The position numbers were made by a program, and so were the translations under genes. The notes under the pieces were generated by a model. That model saw only the letters and a program-made list of their open reading frames with translations, was not told where the DNA came from and ran no database searches. From contig JALZWD010000315.1 of the NCBI GenBank assembly GCA_023300365.1, positions 1 through 5,751 on the forward strand: a DNA stretch of 5,751 nt, read 5' to 3'. Below, in pieces: positions 5,254 through 5,751 of this stretch. The first letter of the stretch is position 1; each line of letters opens with the position of its first letter. Origin of the DNA: Flavimaricola sp. (GTDB lineage Bacteria; Pseudomonadota; Alphaproteobacteria; Rhodobacterales; Rhodobacteraceae).

Positions 5254-5751
5254 TTGCGGTTTACCAAGCTTCGGCTCAACGGCTTCAAAAGTTTTGTTGA
5301 CCCCACCGATTTGATCATCGCCGATGGTCTTACCGGCGTTGTGGGCCCGAATGGCTGTGGTAAATCCAATCTGCTGGAGGCGTTGCGGTGGGTCATGGGA
5401 GAAAACCGCCCCACGGCAATGCGTGGCGGTGGCATGGAGGATGTGATTTTCGCCGGGGCCAGCACACGTCCGGCCCGAAACTTTGCCGAAGTGTCCCTGA
5501 TTATTGATAACGGTGAGCGGCTGGCACCTGCGGCATTTAACGATAACGACCAACTGGAAATCATCCGACGGATTACGCGGGATGCGGGGTCAGCCTATAA
5601 GGTTGGCGCCAAAGACGTTCGGGCCCGCGATGTGCAGATGTTGTTTGCGGATGCCTCAACGGGTGCGCATTCGCCAGCATTGGTGCGCCAAGGGCAAATT
5701 TCGGAACTTATTAATGCCAAGCCGACCAACAGACGGCGGATTTTGGAGGAA
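5254..5751 (+). CDS. smc: Chromosome segregation protein SMC (N-terminal part, cut by right edge)
   Basis: SMC is the ABC-type ATPase that, with ScpA and ScpB, loads on and organises newly replicated chromosomal DNA. The window holds 166 residues; the full protein is usually about 1,150-1,200. The N-terminal head is canonical: [20 protein letters not shown] (1-20), Walker [10 protein letters not shown] (31-39), [20 protein letters not shown] (40-59), and the Q-loop region [11 protein letters not shown] (143-153). It then heads toward the first coiled coil at RRILEE. The start is TTG with a good ribosome binding site, which gives the exact family N-terminus. The gene runs away from the cobalamin operon and has no functional link to it. 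The frame is intact to the right edge. Confidence 0.97.
   Translation, partial: MRFTKLRLNGFKSFVDPTDLIIADGLTGVVGPNGCGKSNLLEALRWVMGENRPTAMRGGGMEDVIFAGASTRPARNFAEVSLIIDNGERLAPAAFNDNDQLEIIRRITRDAGSAYKVGAKDVRARDVQMLFADASTGAHSPALVRQGQISELINAKPTNRRRILEE

Noticed and set aside
5164..5564. Two minus-strand open frames of about 126-129 codons
   Set aside because: Antisense shadows of the clear smc coding region.

Overview
This looks like a chromosomal segment from an alphaproteobacterium, most likely of the order Rhodobacterales (Roseobacter-like). The evidence is the CobN and SMC N-termini, the aerobic-type cobaltochelatase, and a moderately GC-rich composition judged by eye. The assignment rests on recognising protein families, not on a database search.

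Layout. Positions 1-4762 hold a tightly packed minus-strand operon, read right to left: cbtB, cbtA, a 159-residue membrane-anchored His-rich protein of unknown function, cobW, a small GNAT acetyltransferase, and cobN, which is cut by the left edge with about 639 residues inside. Upstream of cbtB lies a clear cobalamin riboswitch (about 5001 to 4810, minus strand) containing the B12 box and the other conserved core blocks. A short translational-type expression platform precedes cbtB, and a candidate promoter sits directly before the aptamer. The intergenic gap of about 220 bases then carries a perfect 9-base DnaA box, a small inverted repeat and two GANTC sites. From 5254 to the right edge the plus strand encodes the first 166 residues of the chromosome-organising ATPase SMC, which starts with TTG.

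How the genes fit together. CbtA and CbtB are predicted to bring cobalt across the inner membrane. CobW is a metal-binding GTPase thought to deliver Co(II). CobN is the large subunit of the ATP-dependent cobaltochelatase that inserts cobalt into the corrin ring. The end product, cobalamin, would switch the operon off through the riboswitch. The His-rich membrane-anchored protein and the GNAT enzyme lie inside this path, at gene junctions that overlap by 1-4 bases, and neither has an established role there. They are the most interesting unexplained parts of the window. I found no mobile elements, tRNA, rRNA or CRISPR arrays.
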